Shown piece by piece: positions 53,334-61,891 of a DNA stretch of 64,000 bases; within the stretch, counting starts at the first letter, position 1, and every line of letters starts with the position of its first letter. This stretch comes from Bacillus sp. RO3 (GTDB taxonomy: Bacteria > Bacillota > Bacilli > Bacillales > Bacillaceae_B): assembly GCF_012911895.1 (NCBI RefSeq), contig NZ_JAAXCV010000029.1, positions 24,305 through 88,304 of the forward strand, given 5' to 3'. Under the pieces are notes generated by a model. It was not told the origin of the DNA. It saw nothing but the letters and a program-made list of their open reading frames with translations, and did not search any database. Both the position numbers and the translations under genes were made by a program.

Positions 53334-53778
53334 AAAAGAGACTGGAACAAAACAAAAAACCCTCAGATAAACACGAACAATTTAAGCGAAGCTTCTTTAT
53401 ACCGCTAATGATTTCCGTGCAAGACTCCGCTTTCCGCGGGTAGCCCGTGAGCCTCCTCGGCAAGCCTCCGGGAAGAAAAGCGGTAGGGCTTTGCTCGAGA
53501 GGATGGCGGCATAAGGCGAAACGGCCCTGAAGGCGTTCTTTGCCTTCATGGACGGTTTGACTTATGACATGTGCCTCTAAGCCCTGCAGCTGGACGGGTC
53601 TCACATAAGCTACTCTTCCCGCAGGAGTCTCCGTCTTGCACTCCAATCAACCGCTGGATAGAATTGAAATCTTAGGTGTATTTCAATTATTGAAAAACCC
53701 GGACTATTTCGCCTTTTCACAGGCATAATAGTCCGGGTATTGTTCGGGTATACATCCTTTTGTCCCAGTCTTTTTTCA
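53334..53778. repeat. Long TIR-bounded dispersed repeat (about 445 bp)
   Basis: The left end reads AAAGAGACTGGAACAAAAC and the right end TTTTGTCCCAGTCTTTTTT, which are inverted copies. Inside are GATTTCCG, GCTTTCCGCGGG, GTGAGCCTCCTCGG, GGGTCTCACATAAGC, TCCCGCAGGAGTC and, near the right end, a strong hairpin AACCCGGACTAT / ATAGTCCGGGT. There is no transposase; frames across it are spurious. This repeat type is widespread in Bacillaceae gene gaps and behaves like a non-autonomous mobile element. Confidence 0.78.
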
Positions 53779-53859
53779 TTTTCCATTGATTTTCAGGAAA
53801 AATGAACTTGTGTGATATTCTTATGATGCTCCATTGTGAGGTTCTTTACAAATCACCAT

Positions 53860-54000
53860 TTATAAATTCCTATCGCCCTCGCGTGTACCTGTGTTATTTT
53901 TGGCTGATGGAGCAACGGATTTCATTTCGATTTCTTCACCCATTTGTTGTTCAGCCATCTTTTTGGCAGTTTCATGCTGCTGATTTTTCTTGTTTTTCAT
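53860..54000 (-). CDS. 46-residue hydrophilic peptide
   Basis: ATG with ACAGGAGG 7 bases upstream. The product starts MKNKKNQQHETAKKMAEQQM and continues with GEEIEMKSVAPSAKNN to EGDRNL: charged, Gln/Asn/Lys-rich, without hydrophobic segments. The composition recalls small spore or desiccation-type peptides, but I cannot assign a family. An alternative frame on the plus strand here has no ribosome site. Confidence 0.6.
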   Translation of the reverse strand: MKNKKNQQHETAKKMAEQQMGEEIEMKSVAPSAKNNTGTREGDRNL

Positions 54001-54253
54001 GACGTAACCTCCTGTTCGTTTCTTTTCTATTTTTTACCTACATTTCAACATTATTACCCATTAAGATAATCGGCATTCACCATTCAGCATCCTATCAAGG
54101 ATCGTGATACGTATCGAGAATGATGAGCATTCACAATTCCCTTTTTCTCTCGAAAAAAAATTTTTATGTTTCATCTGCTTTCCTTAAACAATAGGAATGA
54201 AAACGCAAAAATGACAAACACTATAAAAAAATATAAGCGTTTTTGCTTGCATT

Positions 54254-54278
54254 GTTAAACTTTTTTCTGATAGGGTAA
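54254..54278 (+). promoter_or_regulatory. Possible sigma-B promoter of the BCCT gene
   Basis: GTTAAA and GGGTAA with a 13-base spacer resemble the sigma-B consensus GTTTAA-N12-15-GGGTAT. The site is about 225 bases before the osmolyte transporter; stress control of such transporters is known in B. subtilis. The rest of the gap 54001-54502 contains a pairable CCGGTGTA...TACACC...CCGG segment near 54400 whose meaning is unknown. Confidence 0.5.
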
Positions 54279-54502
54279 CAAATGTTGGTTTTATGAGAGT
54301 GTGGGAAGGGAATAGGAAATAAGTATTTATTCCTCCTCCATCCTCAGAATGCACATTTTCCCATCTGCATTAACTGAGACTCTTTCAATATGAAGGATCA
54401 AGACAGCCGGTGTACATACAAAACGATACACCTTACGTCCGGCGGTGATAACCTGAATGCCCAAAGAGCAAAAAATGAAGCAAAAATGGAAAGGAGAATT
54501 TT

Positions 54503-56032
54503 ATGAAGAGGATATCAAATGTTTTCTGGATTACTGTAGCATTAGTTGCCCTTGCAGTAGGATATGGTGTCATGGCACCTAAATCCTTTGAATCTGTGAC
54601 AGCTAATATGCAAGCGTTTATTACCTCAACATTCGGTTGGTATTATCTTATTTTAGTAACTGTCATTGTAATATTCTGTGTTTTTCTGATCTTTAGCCCA
54701 ATGGGGACAATCAGATTAGGAAAGCCGGATGAAAAACCTGAGTACAACAAAGGAACATGGTTCGCTATGTTATTTAGTGCAGGGATGGGAATCGGTTTAG
54801 TATTCTGGGGGGCAGCTGAGCCACTGTCACACTATATTACGCCTCCACTGGCTGAAGGTGGGACAAACCAGGCTATCAAGGAATCCATGCGCTATACTTT
54901 CTTTCATTGGGGGATACATGCATGGGCAATCTATGCAATTGTCGCCTTAGCCCTTGCCTATTATAAATTCCGTAAAGATGAGCCAGGCTTGATCTCAGCT
55001 ACACTCAAGCCGATCTTTGGGGATAAAGTAAACGGTCCGCTTGGGACATTAATTGATGTATTAGCCGTGTTCGCCACTGTAGTGGGGGTTGCAACCACTC
55101 TTGGGTTCGGGGCGGCTCAAATCAATGGAGGGCTTTCATATCTTCTTGGATTCCCAAATAACTTCACTGTTCAATTTATCATCATTGCGGTTGTAACCGT
55201 GTTATTCATGATTTCAGCATGGTCTGGATTAAGCAAGGGGATTAAGTATCTATCGAATACGAACATGGTTCTCGCAATCGGGCTGTTCGTGTTGATGTTC
55301 TTTATAGGGCCTACTTTATTAATCCTTAATATGTTCACGGATACGATCGGTGCCTATATTCAAAATATCGCTGCAATGAGTTTCCGCATTGCTCCATTAA
55401 ATGAAGAGCATCGCGGCTGGATCAACGGCTGGACGATTTTCTATTGGGCTTGGTGGATTTCATGGTCACCATTTGTGGGGATCTTCATTGCCCGTGTATC
55501 TAGAGGAAGAACGATTCGAGAGTTTTTAATCGGCGTGCTGCTGCTTCCTGCTCTTGTAAGTTTCCTCTGGTTTGCAACCTTCGGTACATCTGCCATCGAA
55601 GTTCAGCAGGCAGGTACTGATCTTTCAGGACTTAACACAGAAGAAGTATTGTTTGCTGTATTCAATGGTTTCGAATGGTCAACAATCCTTTCTGTCATTG
55701 CGATAACACTGATCGGAACCTTCTTCATCACATCGGCGGATTCTGCTACATTTGTACTGGGAATGCAAACAACCTATGGATCGTTGACTCCACCAAACTA
55801 CGTGAAGTTAACATGGGGAATCGCCCAGTCAACGGTTGCATTGATCCTGCTATACAGTGGAGGACTGCAGGCATTGCAGAACGCACTGATTGTGGCAGCA
55901 CTTCCATTCTCGGTCATCATGTTCTTGATGATGCTGTCCTTATACAAATCGCTCACGAAAGAAAAGAAAGAGCTCGGCTTGTATATTAAACCTAAGCCAA
56001 GAAAAACAAAAGAACCAAAAGAGCATATGTAA
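54503..56032 (+). CDS. BCCT family glycine betaine/osmolyte transporter (OpuD type)
   Basis: 509 residues, twelve membrane helices. BCCT signatures: [18 protein letters not shown] (Gly-rich helix 3 and Trp-containing cation site), [20 protein letters not shown], and the substrate region [31 protein letters not shown] ([24 protein letters not shown]). It takes up betaine or a like quaternary amine with sodium to counter osmotic stress. Length matches OpuD. AAAGGAG precedes the ATG. A basic C-terminal tail follows the last helix. Confidence 0.92.
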   Translation: MKRISNVFWITVALVALAVGYGVMAPKSFESVTANMQAFITSTFGWYYLILVTVIVIFCVFLIFSPMGTIRLGKPDEKPEYNKGTWFAMLFSAGMGIGLVFWGAAEPLSHYITPPLAEGGTNQAIKESMRYTFFHWGIHAWAIYAIVALALAYYKFRKDEPGLISATLKPIFGDKVNGPLGTLIDVLAVFATVVGVATTLGFGAAQINGGLSYLLGFPNNFTVQFIIIAVVTVLFMISAWSGLSKGIKYLSNTNMVLAIGLFVLMFFIGPTLLILNMFTDTIGAYIQNIAAMSFRIAPLNEEHRGWINGWTIFYWAWWISWSPFVGIFIARVSRGRTIREFLIGVLLLPALVSFLWFATFGTSAIEVQQAGTDLSGLNTEEVLFAVFNGFEWSTILSVIAITLIGTFFITSADSATFVLGMQTTYGSLTPPNYVKLTWGIAQSTVALILLYSGGLQALQNALIVAALPFSVIMFLMMLSLYKSLTKEKKELGLYIKPKPRKTKEPKEHM

Positions 56033-56042
56033 GGAAAAGCCT

Positions 56043-56079
56043 GCGCCTGGAATATACCATTCCAGGCGCTTTCTTTTTC
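56043..56079 (+). terminator. Rho-independent terminator
   Basis: GCGCCTGGAAT / ATTCCAGGCGC perfect stem with a 5-base loop and TTTCTTTTT tail. Confidence 0.92.
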
Positions 56080-56253
56080 CCACGTCTGGACATTTTACCC
56101 ATTTTCTGTTCTTCTTTTTAGAATAAGTCCTTTATTCATAAGTATTTGACGCTTGTACCCATGCCTATTTGGAAAATGGGTGTTGATTTTAATTAACCTA
56201 CAATTTGTCCACTACATACATTAATATCGTAGTAAGATAACTGGAGGTGACTG

Positions 56254-56379
56254 ATGATGTATGGATACCCTGGATATGGATATGGATATGGCTGCGGTGG
56301 GGGCTACGCAGGTGGCTTTGCGTTAATCGTAGTATTATTCATTCTATTAATTATCGTTGGAGCAGCGTTTGTTTGTTAA
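56254..56379 (+). CDS. YjcZ-family sporulation peptide
   Basis: 41 residues: a Gly/Tyr-rich start ([20 protein letters not shown]) and one membrane helix [36 protein letters not shown] is the fixed core of YjcZ family sporulation proteins. GGAGGTGA lies 6 bases before the first ATG and 9 before the second; either may be used. Probably expressed in the sporangium and placed in a spore membrane or coat. Confidence 0.9.
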   Translation: MMYGYPGYGYGYGCGGGYAGGFALIVVLFILLIIVGAAFVC

Positions 56380-56400
56380 CAATAAATAAATAATCGTTTA

Positions 56401-56476
56401 AACCCCTAAAAGGCCGGTGACTTTTCTTTCTCACCTTTTGTGAAGATAGAGCCGGCATTCAGGGGTCATTTTTTTA
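56401..56476 (+). terminator. Composite hairpin terminator
   Basis: ACCCCT / AGGGGT outer arms with inner GCCGG/CCGGC arms enclose a CTCACCTTTTGTGA-like loop, followed by TTTTTTT. Confidence 0.78.
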
Positions 56477-56555
56477 TACATAATTGATTGTCATAAGAGG
56501 TTTCCCATATTAAAATACTAGAGATACCAATTTTCCCGTAAAGGATCGGAACCCA

Positions 56556-57197
56556 ATGACAAAAAATGTTCGCAGGAAAAATAGCCCGTCCCCCAAAAAA
56601 CGATCCTCACCATTCACGGTCGTCCTGATCCCCATCATCATCCTGGCCATCTATTATGCCGTGAATACTGAGGGTGACAGGTATAATCTGTCTTCCTTTG
56701 GCAAGGAAGAAGTGCCATCAAAATATATTCCTATTTACAAGGCTGCTCAGGAGGAATACGGAGTACCGTGGTATTTACTCGCCGCTCATCACCGTGTCGA
56801 AACGAAATTCTCTACTATGAAGACCCTCGTTTCTCCCGTTGGAGCAGAGGGACATATGCAATTCATGCCATGTACATTTGTAGGCTGGTCTCATCCCAGT
56901 TGCACAGGTTTAGGCAAGGGGAATATCCCTGAACATCAAAAAACCGATCCTGCCACGATTGAAAAATATGGCGGATACGGGGTAGATGCCAACGGAGATG
57001 GTATAGCTGATCCTTTTCAAATCGAAGATGCAGTGTTCAGTGCCGCAAATTATCTGGCACGGAACGGAGCGGCAGACGGTAAAATTGAACAAGCCGTATT
57101 TGCATACAACCATAGTGACGAATATGTAGAAGATGTATTGTACTATGCAGACCGTTTTGTGAAGAAAGAAAAAGAAGAAGCTGACGAGGCTATGTGA
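56556..57197 (+). CDS. Membrane-anchored lytic transglycosylase (SLT fold)
   Basis: 213 residues. Basic cytosolic start, one membrane anchor (FTVVLIPIIILAIYYAV), then a lysozyme-like SLT domain: YLLAAHHRVETKFST holds the likely catalytic Glu, followed by SPVGAEGHMQFMPCTFVGW, the Ca-loop-like VDANGDGIADPFQIEDAVFSAANYLA, and AVFAYNHSDEYVEDVLYYA. The family cleaves the glycan strand of peptidoglycan. It matches the small 'lytic murein transglycosylase' proteins of Bacillus of similar size. Weak site before the ATG (GGATCGGA). Confidence 0.86.
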   Translation: MTKNVRRKNSPSPKKRSSPFTVVLIPIIILAIYYAVNTEGDRYNLSSFGKEEVPSKYIPIYKAAQEEYGVPWYLLAAHHRVETKFSTMKTLVSPVGAEGHMQFMPCTFVGWSHPSCTGLGKGNIPEHQKTDPATIEKYGGYGVDANGDGIADPFQIEDAVFSAANYLARNGAADGKIEQAVFAYNHSDEYVEDVLYYADRFVKKEKEEADEAM

Positions 57198-57247
57198 ATG
57201 TTGACTTGCAGAGGTGAGACTGAGAAGTAAAAGGATGGTAGTTTAAA

Positions 57248-57416
57248 TAAAACCCGAACTTGATTACCTGCAAAAGGTTATATAGTTCGGGTTTTATATC
57301 TTTTCTGAAAAACTAAGATTTCAATTCTACCCAGCGGGTGATTGGAGTCAAAGACATAGACCCCCGTGGGAAGTGTAAGTTATGTAAGGTTTTTTTAGTT
57401 TTGTCCCAGCCTCTTC
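57248..57416. repeat. Shortened inverted copy of the 53.3-kb repeat
   Basis: Reading plus strand: AAACCCGAACT / AGTTCGGGTTT hairpin, then TAAGATTTCAATTCTACC, CAGCGGGTGATTGGAGT, GTGGGAAG, AAGTTATGTAAGG and TTTTGTCCCAGCCTCTTC. The same blocks occur in the reverse complement of the right half of the element at 53.3 kb, so this is a deleted copy in opposite orientation that keeps one terminus. Confidence 0.72.
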
Positions 57417-57596
57417 TTACATAAATGTACCTCAAGACCACTAAAAGTAATTACATTTATATGGAAACACACCGAAAGCAGCCCAGTCCCCTTTATAGTT
57501 TAATAAATGTTTGACAATCATTCACCATATACAGTTTGTTCAAAAATTGATATGATAGTGTTCTTGATTTTTAACGGATGGTTAAGGTGATATCAA

Positions 57597-59822
57597 TTGA
57601 AAGTAACAGAAATGATTACAGAGTGGCAAACCGCCCTGGATATGGAAGTTCTACAACTTAAAAAACGTGAAACATCCGGTGTATTGATTGAAGAAGGAAA
57701 ATGCATACGCAAAGAAGAACATGCTTATATCTATTGGTTCACCCTTAGCTTTCCTGCTTCTTTACCTGAAGGGGGGAGTGTCGTCTTTAAGAGGAAGCAA
57801 TCATCCTTCCCAGGTTTAGTGATAAGTTCAGAGGGCAGGGACTGTACGATTGAGCTCGATCAATACCTGGGTGACACCATCACTTATGGACAAATTCTAC
57901 ATGAACCATGGGAAATATTAGAGAAGCTCATAGATAGATTGGATGAAGCAAAGGAACATCACGGAAAAACCCAGCGTATCCAGCAGTTAATGGAGCCGCT
58001 TAATGAAACTAGGCATCCAAAGACCACTTTTAAAAACCCTTTACATGAAGCATACGTTCGAAGTAAATATAACCCTGTCACGTTCCTGTGGGGTCCTCCC
58101 GGCACAGGAAAAACCTATACCCTTGCCAGGGTGGCAGCTTATCATTATTCAGAAGGAAAAAAAGTTCTTCTTCTTTCCCACAGCAATTCTGCAGTTGATG
58201 TATTAATAGAAGAAATGTATCATTTCCTCACTGATCACAACAGGTGGAAAGCAGGGGAAGTGATCAGGTATGGAACCAGTCGTAAACCGTTTAGTGAAAA
58301 CATTACAGATTTAAGTGTCCTTCAATTGTTGGAACAACGGGACCCAAGCCTTGCAGAGGAAAAAGGTAAGGTCGAAACATACAGGAGAAGGATGAAGAAT
58401 AAACTGGCGAAAAACTATACGGATTATGATTCCAATCGGTTATCCCAACTCGAAGTTCATTATCAAAAAATAAAAGAAACGTTTAAACGAAGAGAAGGAG
58501 AACTTGTCACAGATGCCAAAGTGATCGGTACGACTCTTTCTAAAGCGGCCATTGACGGGATGATCTATGATGAAGAATTTGATCTGGTTATAGTTGATGA
58601 GGCGAGCATGGCCTATATCCCGCAAGTGGCATTTGCAGCCTCACTTGGGACGAAAACCATTATCTGTGGGGATTTCAAACAACTTCCACCCATTTCAACA
58701 TCTTTTCACCCCATGGTAAGCAAGTGGCTCAAGGAAGACATCTTTCACTCTTCAAATGTCGCACATGCTGTTAACAAAGGCAGGAAACATCCACAGCTGT
58801 TATTGCTTCCGGAACAAAGACGGATGCATCCGAGTATCTCGGCTTTTACCAATCGCTACATCTACCATTCGAAGGTAGGTGACCACCAGTCGGTAGGGGT
58901 ACAGCGTGCGGTGATCACGAATAAAAAACCTTTTCCTTCACATGGCGCCGTGTTATGTTCACTGCAGGAAGGAACTGAATGGGCAGAAACCCATAAAGGG
59001 TCCCGATGGAATATCATTTCCAGCCTGCTGACAATCCAGCTTAGTTTAGATGCCATCAGAGACGGCATTCATTCTATCGGCATCGTCACTCCCTACCGTA
59101 TACAAGCAAAATGGTATAATCTTATACTGGATGAACTGATAAGGAAGGAATATCCTCAGGCAAATATATTTGCCGCTACCGTTCATGGGTTTCAAGGTTC
59201 GGAAAATGACATGATCCTTTTTGACCTCGTTGATGGTGTATCCCATGGAAAGCCTGGAGCACTACTTACTCGAAAGGGAAGCGAAAGGCTCCTGAATGTA
59301 GCCATTACCCGCGCCAGAGGGAAATTTGTTTTAATCGGAGATGATCAATTCATCAAGGAGAAGACACCATCCACCCAGCCCATTCATCAGTTCATCCGTC
59401 ACCTTCAACATGAAGGTCATTCAGATACAGGTTCGTCCATCACCCCTTTCTCAATGAAGAAAATGAAATGGGTGGAGATAAATGATACGAACAGACTGAT
59501 GAAAGATTTCAAGGCAGCCAAACAAAAAATTGTCGTTAACGTGGAACATCTAAAAGACATTCCTCAAGCATTACTTGCCTTATTAGAAGCAGTATCAGGG
59601 GATAAAGATGTCATGATTCGAAGCAAGGATGCTATCTTTCCTCACCGTGGGACCTCCATCAAAATGGAAAGAGCATTCACGAGTATTCCTTTCATTTCAA
59701 TCGACGATAAAGTGATCTGGTTCAACTCCTTTCCGGTAAGTAAAAAAAGATTTCCATATCAAGTAAGGATATTATCAAAAAAAATGACCGGCCAGTTTCT
59801 CCATATGATCCAAGAAAAATAA
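57597..59822 (+). CDS. Superfamily 1 (Upf1/DNA2-like) helicase with C-terminal PLD-like region
   Basis: 741 residues. Walker A FLWGPPGTGKTYTLAR near residue 165, a Walker B DEAS in LVIVDEASMAYIPQ, motif III GDFKQLPPI, motif IV-like LLPEQRRMHPSIS, motif V VHGFQGSENDMI and motif VI LNVAITRARGKFVLIGD: a complete SF1 helicase of the UPF1-like branch. An N-terminal domain of about 130 residues precedes it. The C-terminal 90 residues (IVVNVEHLKDIPQALLALLE and later VIWFNSF) resemble the degenerate phospholipase D-like end seen in some bacterial helicases, without an HKD motif. TTG start after AAGGTGAT. Nucleic acid unwinding in repair or defence is possible. Confidence 0.85.
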   Translation: MKVTEMITEWQTALDMEVLQLKKRETSGVLIEEGKCIRKEEHAYIYWFTLSFPASLPEGGSVVFKRKQSSFPGLVISSEGRDCTIELDQYLGDTITYGQILHEPWEILEKLIDRLDEAKEHHGKTQRIQQLMEPLNETRHPKTTFKNPLHEAYVRSKYNPVTFLWGPPGTGKTYTLARVAAYHYSEGKKVLLLSHSNSAVDVLIEEMYHFLTDHNRWKAGEVIRYGTSRKPFSENITDLSVLQLLEQRDPSLAEEKGKVETYRRRMKNKLAKNYTDYDSNRLSQLEVHYQKIKETFKRREGELVTDAKVIGTTLSKAAIDGMIYDEEFDLVIVDEASMAYIPQVAFAASLGTKTIICGDFKQLPPISTSFHPMVSKWLKEDIFHSSNVAHAVNKGRKHPQLLLLPEQRRMHPSISAFTNRYIYHSKVGDHQSVGVQRAVITNKKPFPSHGAVLCSLQEGTEWAETHKGSRWNIISSLLTIQLSLDAIRDGIHSIGIVTPYRIQAKWYNLILDELIRKEYPQANIFAATVHGFQGSENDMILFDLVDGVSHGKPGALLTRKGSERLLNVAITRARGKFVLIGDDQFIKEKTPSTQPIHQFIRHLQHEGHSDTGSSITPFSMKKMKWVEINDTNRLMKDFKAAKQKIVVNVEHLKDIPQALLALLEAVSGDKDVMIRSKDAIFPHRGTSIKMERAFTSIPFISIDDKVIWFNSFPVSKKRFPYQVRILSKKMTGQFLHMIQEK

Positions 59823-59887
59823 GCGTTGTTCCTTTAGAAGCCAGAAGTATCCATTTACTTCTGTCAAAAGGAACAACGCTTTTTTAT
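59821..59887. terminator. Long bidirectional terminator
   Basis: AAGCGTTGTTCCTTT / AAAAGGAACAACGCTT arms with an inner AGAAGT...ACTTCT hairpin, A-rich before and T-rich after. It serves the converging helicase and selD genes and touches both stop codons. Confidence 0.9.
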
Positions 59888-60936
59888 TTTTCAACGAGAA
59901 TACTACGGTCCTGTTTTGCTGTTACTCTGCCTATGATTTGTGCTGAAATTGAATGAAAGTGCAACGCTTCAATGTATTTTTTTCCTTGATCTTCTGGGAG
60001 ACTGATCAATAATCCTCCAGAAGTGATTGCGTCGCAGAGAATCCATTGGTCTTCCATTGTAAGTTCCGGGTCATAGTGTACGTTTTCTTCAAGCCACTTG
60101 TGATTTGATTTGGAACCGCCCGGTATGACTCCTTGTGCAGCCAATTCCCTCGTTCCATCTAAAATGGGAATCAAGGAGTAGGTTAAGTGTATTGTCACAT
60201 CACTGCCTTTAGCGACTTCAAATGAATGGCCAAGCAATCCAAAGCCAGTAATATCGGTCACTGCATTGGGCTCAAAGCGTTGTAATACTTCTGCAGCTTT
60301 TTTATTTAACGTACTCATGACGTCTATTACTTCTTTTTCCTGGGATTCGGTCACTACTTTACGCTTGATACCCGTAGTCATGATCCCAACTCCTATAGGT
60401 TTCGTGATCAAGATGACGTCTCCTTCTTTAGCACCGTTATTCGTCCAATATTTTTTCGGGTGTACGATCCCGGTTACGCTTAAACCGAATTTAGGTTCCT
60501 GATCATCAATGGAATGTCCTCCAACCGTGACAGCGCCTGCTTCGATTACTTTACTTTGTGCACCAGAGAGGATGGAGGTAAGGACGTCACCTCCCAGTAT
60601 TTTTATCGGAAAACCCACAATATTCAAAACCGTTTTAGGGGTTCCACCCATTGCATATACGTCGCTTAGAGCGTTGGCTGCTGCTATTTGACCAAACGTA
60701 TAGGGGTCATCCACGATGGGGGTAAAGTAATCTACGGTTTGTACCATGGCAAGTTCTTCAGTCAATTGAAAGATACCGCCATCGTCGGATGATTCATTCC
60801 CTACTAATAATGCTTCCGTTGATGGTTGAGGGGGCAGCTGACGCAGCACGTGCGTCAGGTCACTAGGACTAAGTTTGCAGCCTCAGCCAGCTTTTGACGA
60901 TAGTTCTGTCAGTCGAATGATTTCTTCTTTACTCAA
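59884..60936 (-). CDS. selD: Selenophosphate synthase containing selenocysteine
   Basis: 350 residues including Sec18. SelD makes selenophosphate from selenide and ATP, the selenium donor for Sec-tRNA and selenouridine. From the TTG start (AAGGGG 8 bases upstream) the frame reads SSKAGUGCKLSPSDL, with TGA at 60885-60883 in the place of the active-site Cys/Sec of GxGUGCK; the next residues continue LTHVLRQLPPQP without a break. Further SelD features: VQTVDYFTPIVDDPYTFGQIAAANALSDVYAMGG, GGHSIDDQEP, and VTDITGFGLLGH. A plain ORF call would begin only after the TGA and miss the catalytic residue. Hairpin 60858-60838 on the minus strand is the likely SECIS. Confidence 0.93.
60838..60858 (-). promoter_or_regulatory. 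Candidate bacterial SECIS hairpin in selD
   Basis: In the mRNA, CUGACGCA / UGCGUCAG form a perfect 8-bp stem with loop CGUGC (or 3-base GUG with the closing pair), starting 24 bases after the UGA. Position, length and a G in a small loop fit bacterial SECIS elements bound by SelB. Confidence 0.65.
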
Positions 60937-61102
60937 ACTCTTCACCCCTTTATGTATGTATACTTTCATTGTACAGGATAAAAATACAAATGAGCAAAGC
61001 ACTAGTCACTAAAATGAATGGGAATAGAGTGATTTGCACATGTATCTTCTCTATAATAGAATGTAAACAAAGAGGAACTAAGAAAAAAGGAGGAATTTTA
61101 AA

Positions 61103-61342
61103 ATGGAAAATCGTTCCATTATACTTGAATTTTGCATGAGGTGAAACTACGCACCTAAAGCCGCGAGTTTCGCGGAACAGCTATTCAACCATTTTCGTAC
61201 AGAGATTCATGAACTAACGTTAGTACCATCTTCTGGAGGAGCCTTCGAGATTACTGTGGACAATAAAAAAATTTACTCCAAGCTCGATACGGGGGTATTT
61301 CCAGAGATCAGCCAGATCATTTCAACAATTGAATCCCTTTAG
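61103..61342 (+). CDS. SelW-like (Rdx family) selenoprotein with CxxU motif
   Basis: 79 residues if the TGA at 61142-61144 is read as selenocysteine. ATG with AAAAGGAGG 9 bases upstream. The N-terminus IILEFCMRU puts Cys11 and Sec14 in a CxxU redox loop after the first strand, the mark of SelW/SelT/SelH Rdx proteins. The remainder fits the family: AAS FAEQLF helix, then LTLVPSSGGAFEITVDNKK IYSKLDTG strands and VFPEISQIISTIESL helix (GxFEI...G xFP pattern). The frame past the TGA has 65 sense codons, and a hairpin follows the TGA. A thioredoxin-fold, cytosolic thiol/selenol oxidoreductase is expected. Confidence 0.92.
61145..61175 (+). promoter_or_regulatory. Candidate bacterial SECIS hairpin in the SelW-like gene
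   Basis: CCGCGA / TCGCGG (61161-61175) closes a GUU loop exactly 16 bases after the UGA; the stretch between can form a weaker lower stem. A short GC stem at this distance with a G in the loop is what SelB recognises. Confidence 0.65.
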
Positions 61343-61346
61343 CAGA

Positions 61347-61377
61347 GAAAAAGGTCTGAGTTCGCCTCAGACCTTTT
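61347..61377. terminator. Bidirectional terminator
   Basis: AAAAAGGTCTGAG / CTCAGACCTTTT with a 5-base loop, between the SelW-like gene and the converging Hsp20-like gene. Confidence 0.88.
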
Positions 61378-61398
61378 GAATCTATTTAGAGAAAGTGG

Positions 61399-61791
61399 TT
61401 ACTCATTGGACAATCCCTGTACCCTGATGACATAGGATGTGGGAGAGGGGCAGTCCTTTTTCGGAACGTTTATTTCGATCGTATGATGTTCGATCGAATA
61501 TGTGATGGCCCGTTGTTTCAAACAAAAAGGAAAACGAATGGTGCGATTCCTCACCTTGATTTCATCTTTCATTAATATTGATAATGACAATTGAGTGTCA
61601 TCCTTCTTGATGATCAACTCATCCGGACAAATGTTTTCAGTCTCAATTTCTACAATGAACGCTTCGGTAGTATCCAGAAAGTCCACCCTGAATTCTTGTT
61701 CATCCAATTGAAACGTAGCAGGATCCAATAACCAATCCTTCATATTCTCTTCCCAGTTCTCTAAATAAAAATCCTCCTTATCCTTGCTCAT
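61399..61791 (-). CDS. Hsp20/alpha-crystallin-like protein
   Basis: 130 residues. A short N-terminal segment rich in Asp/Glu/Trp (ENWEENMKDWLLDPATF) is followed by a beta-sandwich region (FRVDFLDTTEAFIVEIETENICPDELIIKKDDTQLSLSI and RTIRFPFCLKQRAITYSIEHHTIEINVPKKD in pieces) with the order of strands of an alpha-crystallin domain. The usual A-x-x-x-N-G-V-L motif near the end is replaced by SIEHHTIEINVPK, so it is a divergent member. Probable small heat-shock chaperone. It separates the selenoprotein genes but runs on the opposite strand. Confidence 0.68.
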   Translation of the reverse strand: MSKDKEDFYLENWEENMKDWLLDPATFQLDEQEFRVDFLDTTEAFIVEIETENICPDELIIKKDDTQLSLSILMKDEIKVRNRTIRFPFCLKQRAITYSIEHHTIEINVPKKDCPSPTSYVIRVQGLSNE

Positions 61792-61891
61792 TCACACCTG
61801 ACCCCCAACATACTCTTTTACACATTGTATTCGTTCTAATTTAATTGGTGAGGGTGTTATAATCAGTATAAACGCACAAAGGAGGTCACCA

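Noticed and set aside
53113..53646. 177-codon minus-strand frame
   Set aside because: It crosses the 3' end of the 3D-domain gene and the dispersed repeat; its length reflects the GC-rich repeat rather than coding.
53802..54002. 66-codon plus-strand frame
   Set aside because: No ribosome site; the opposite strand encodes a better supported 46-residue peptide.
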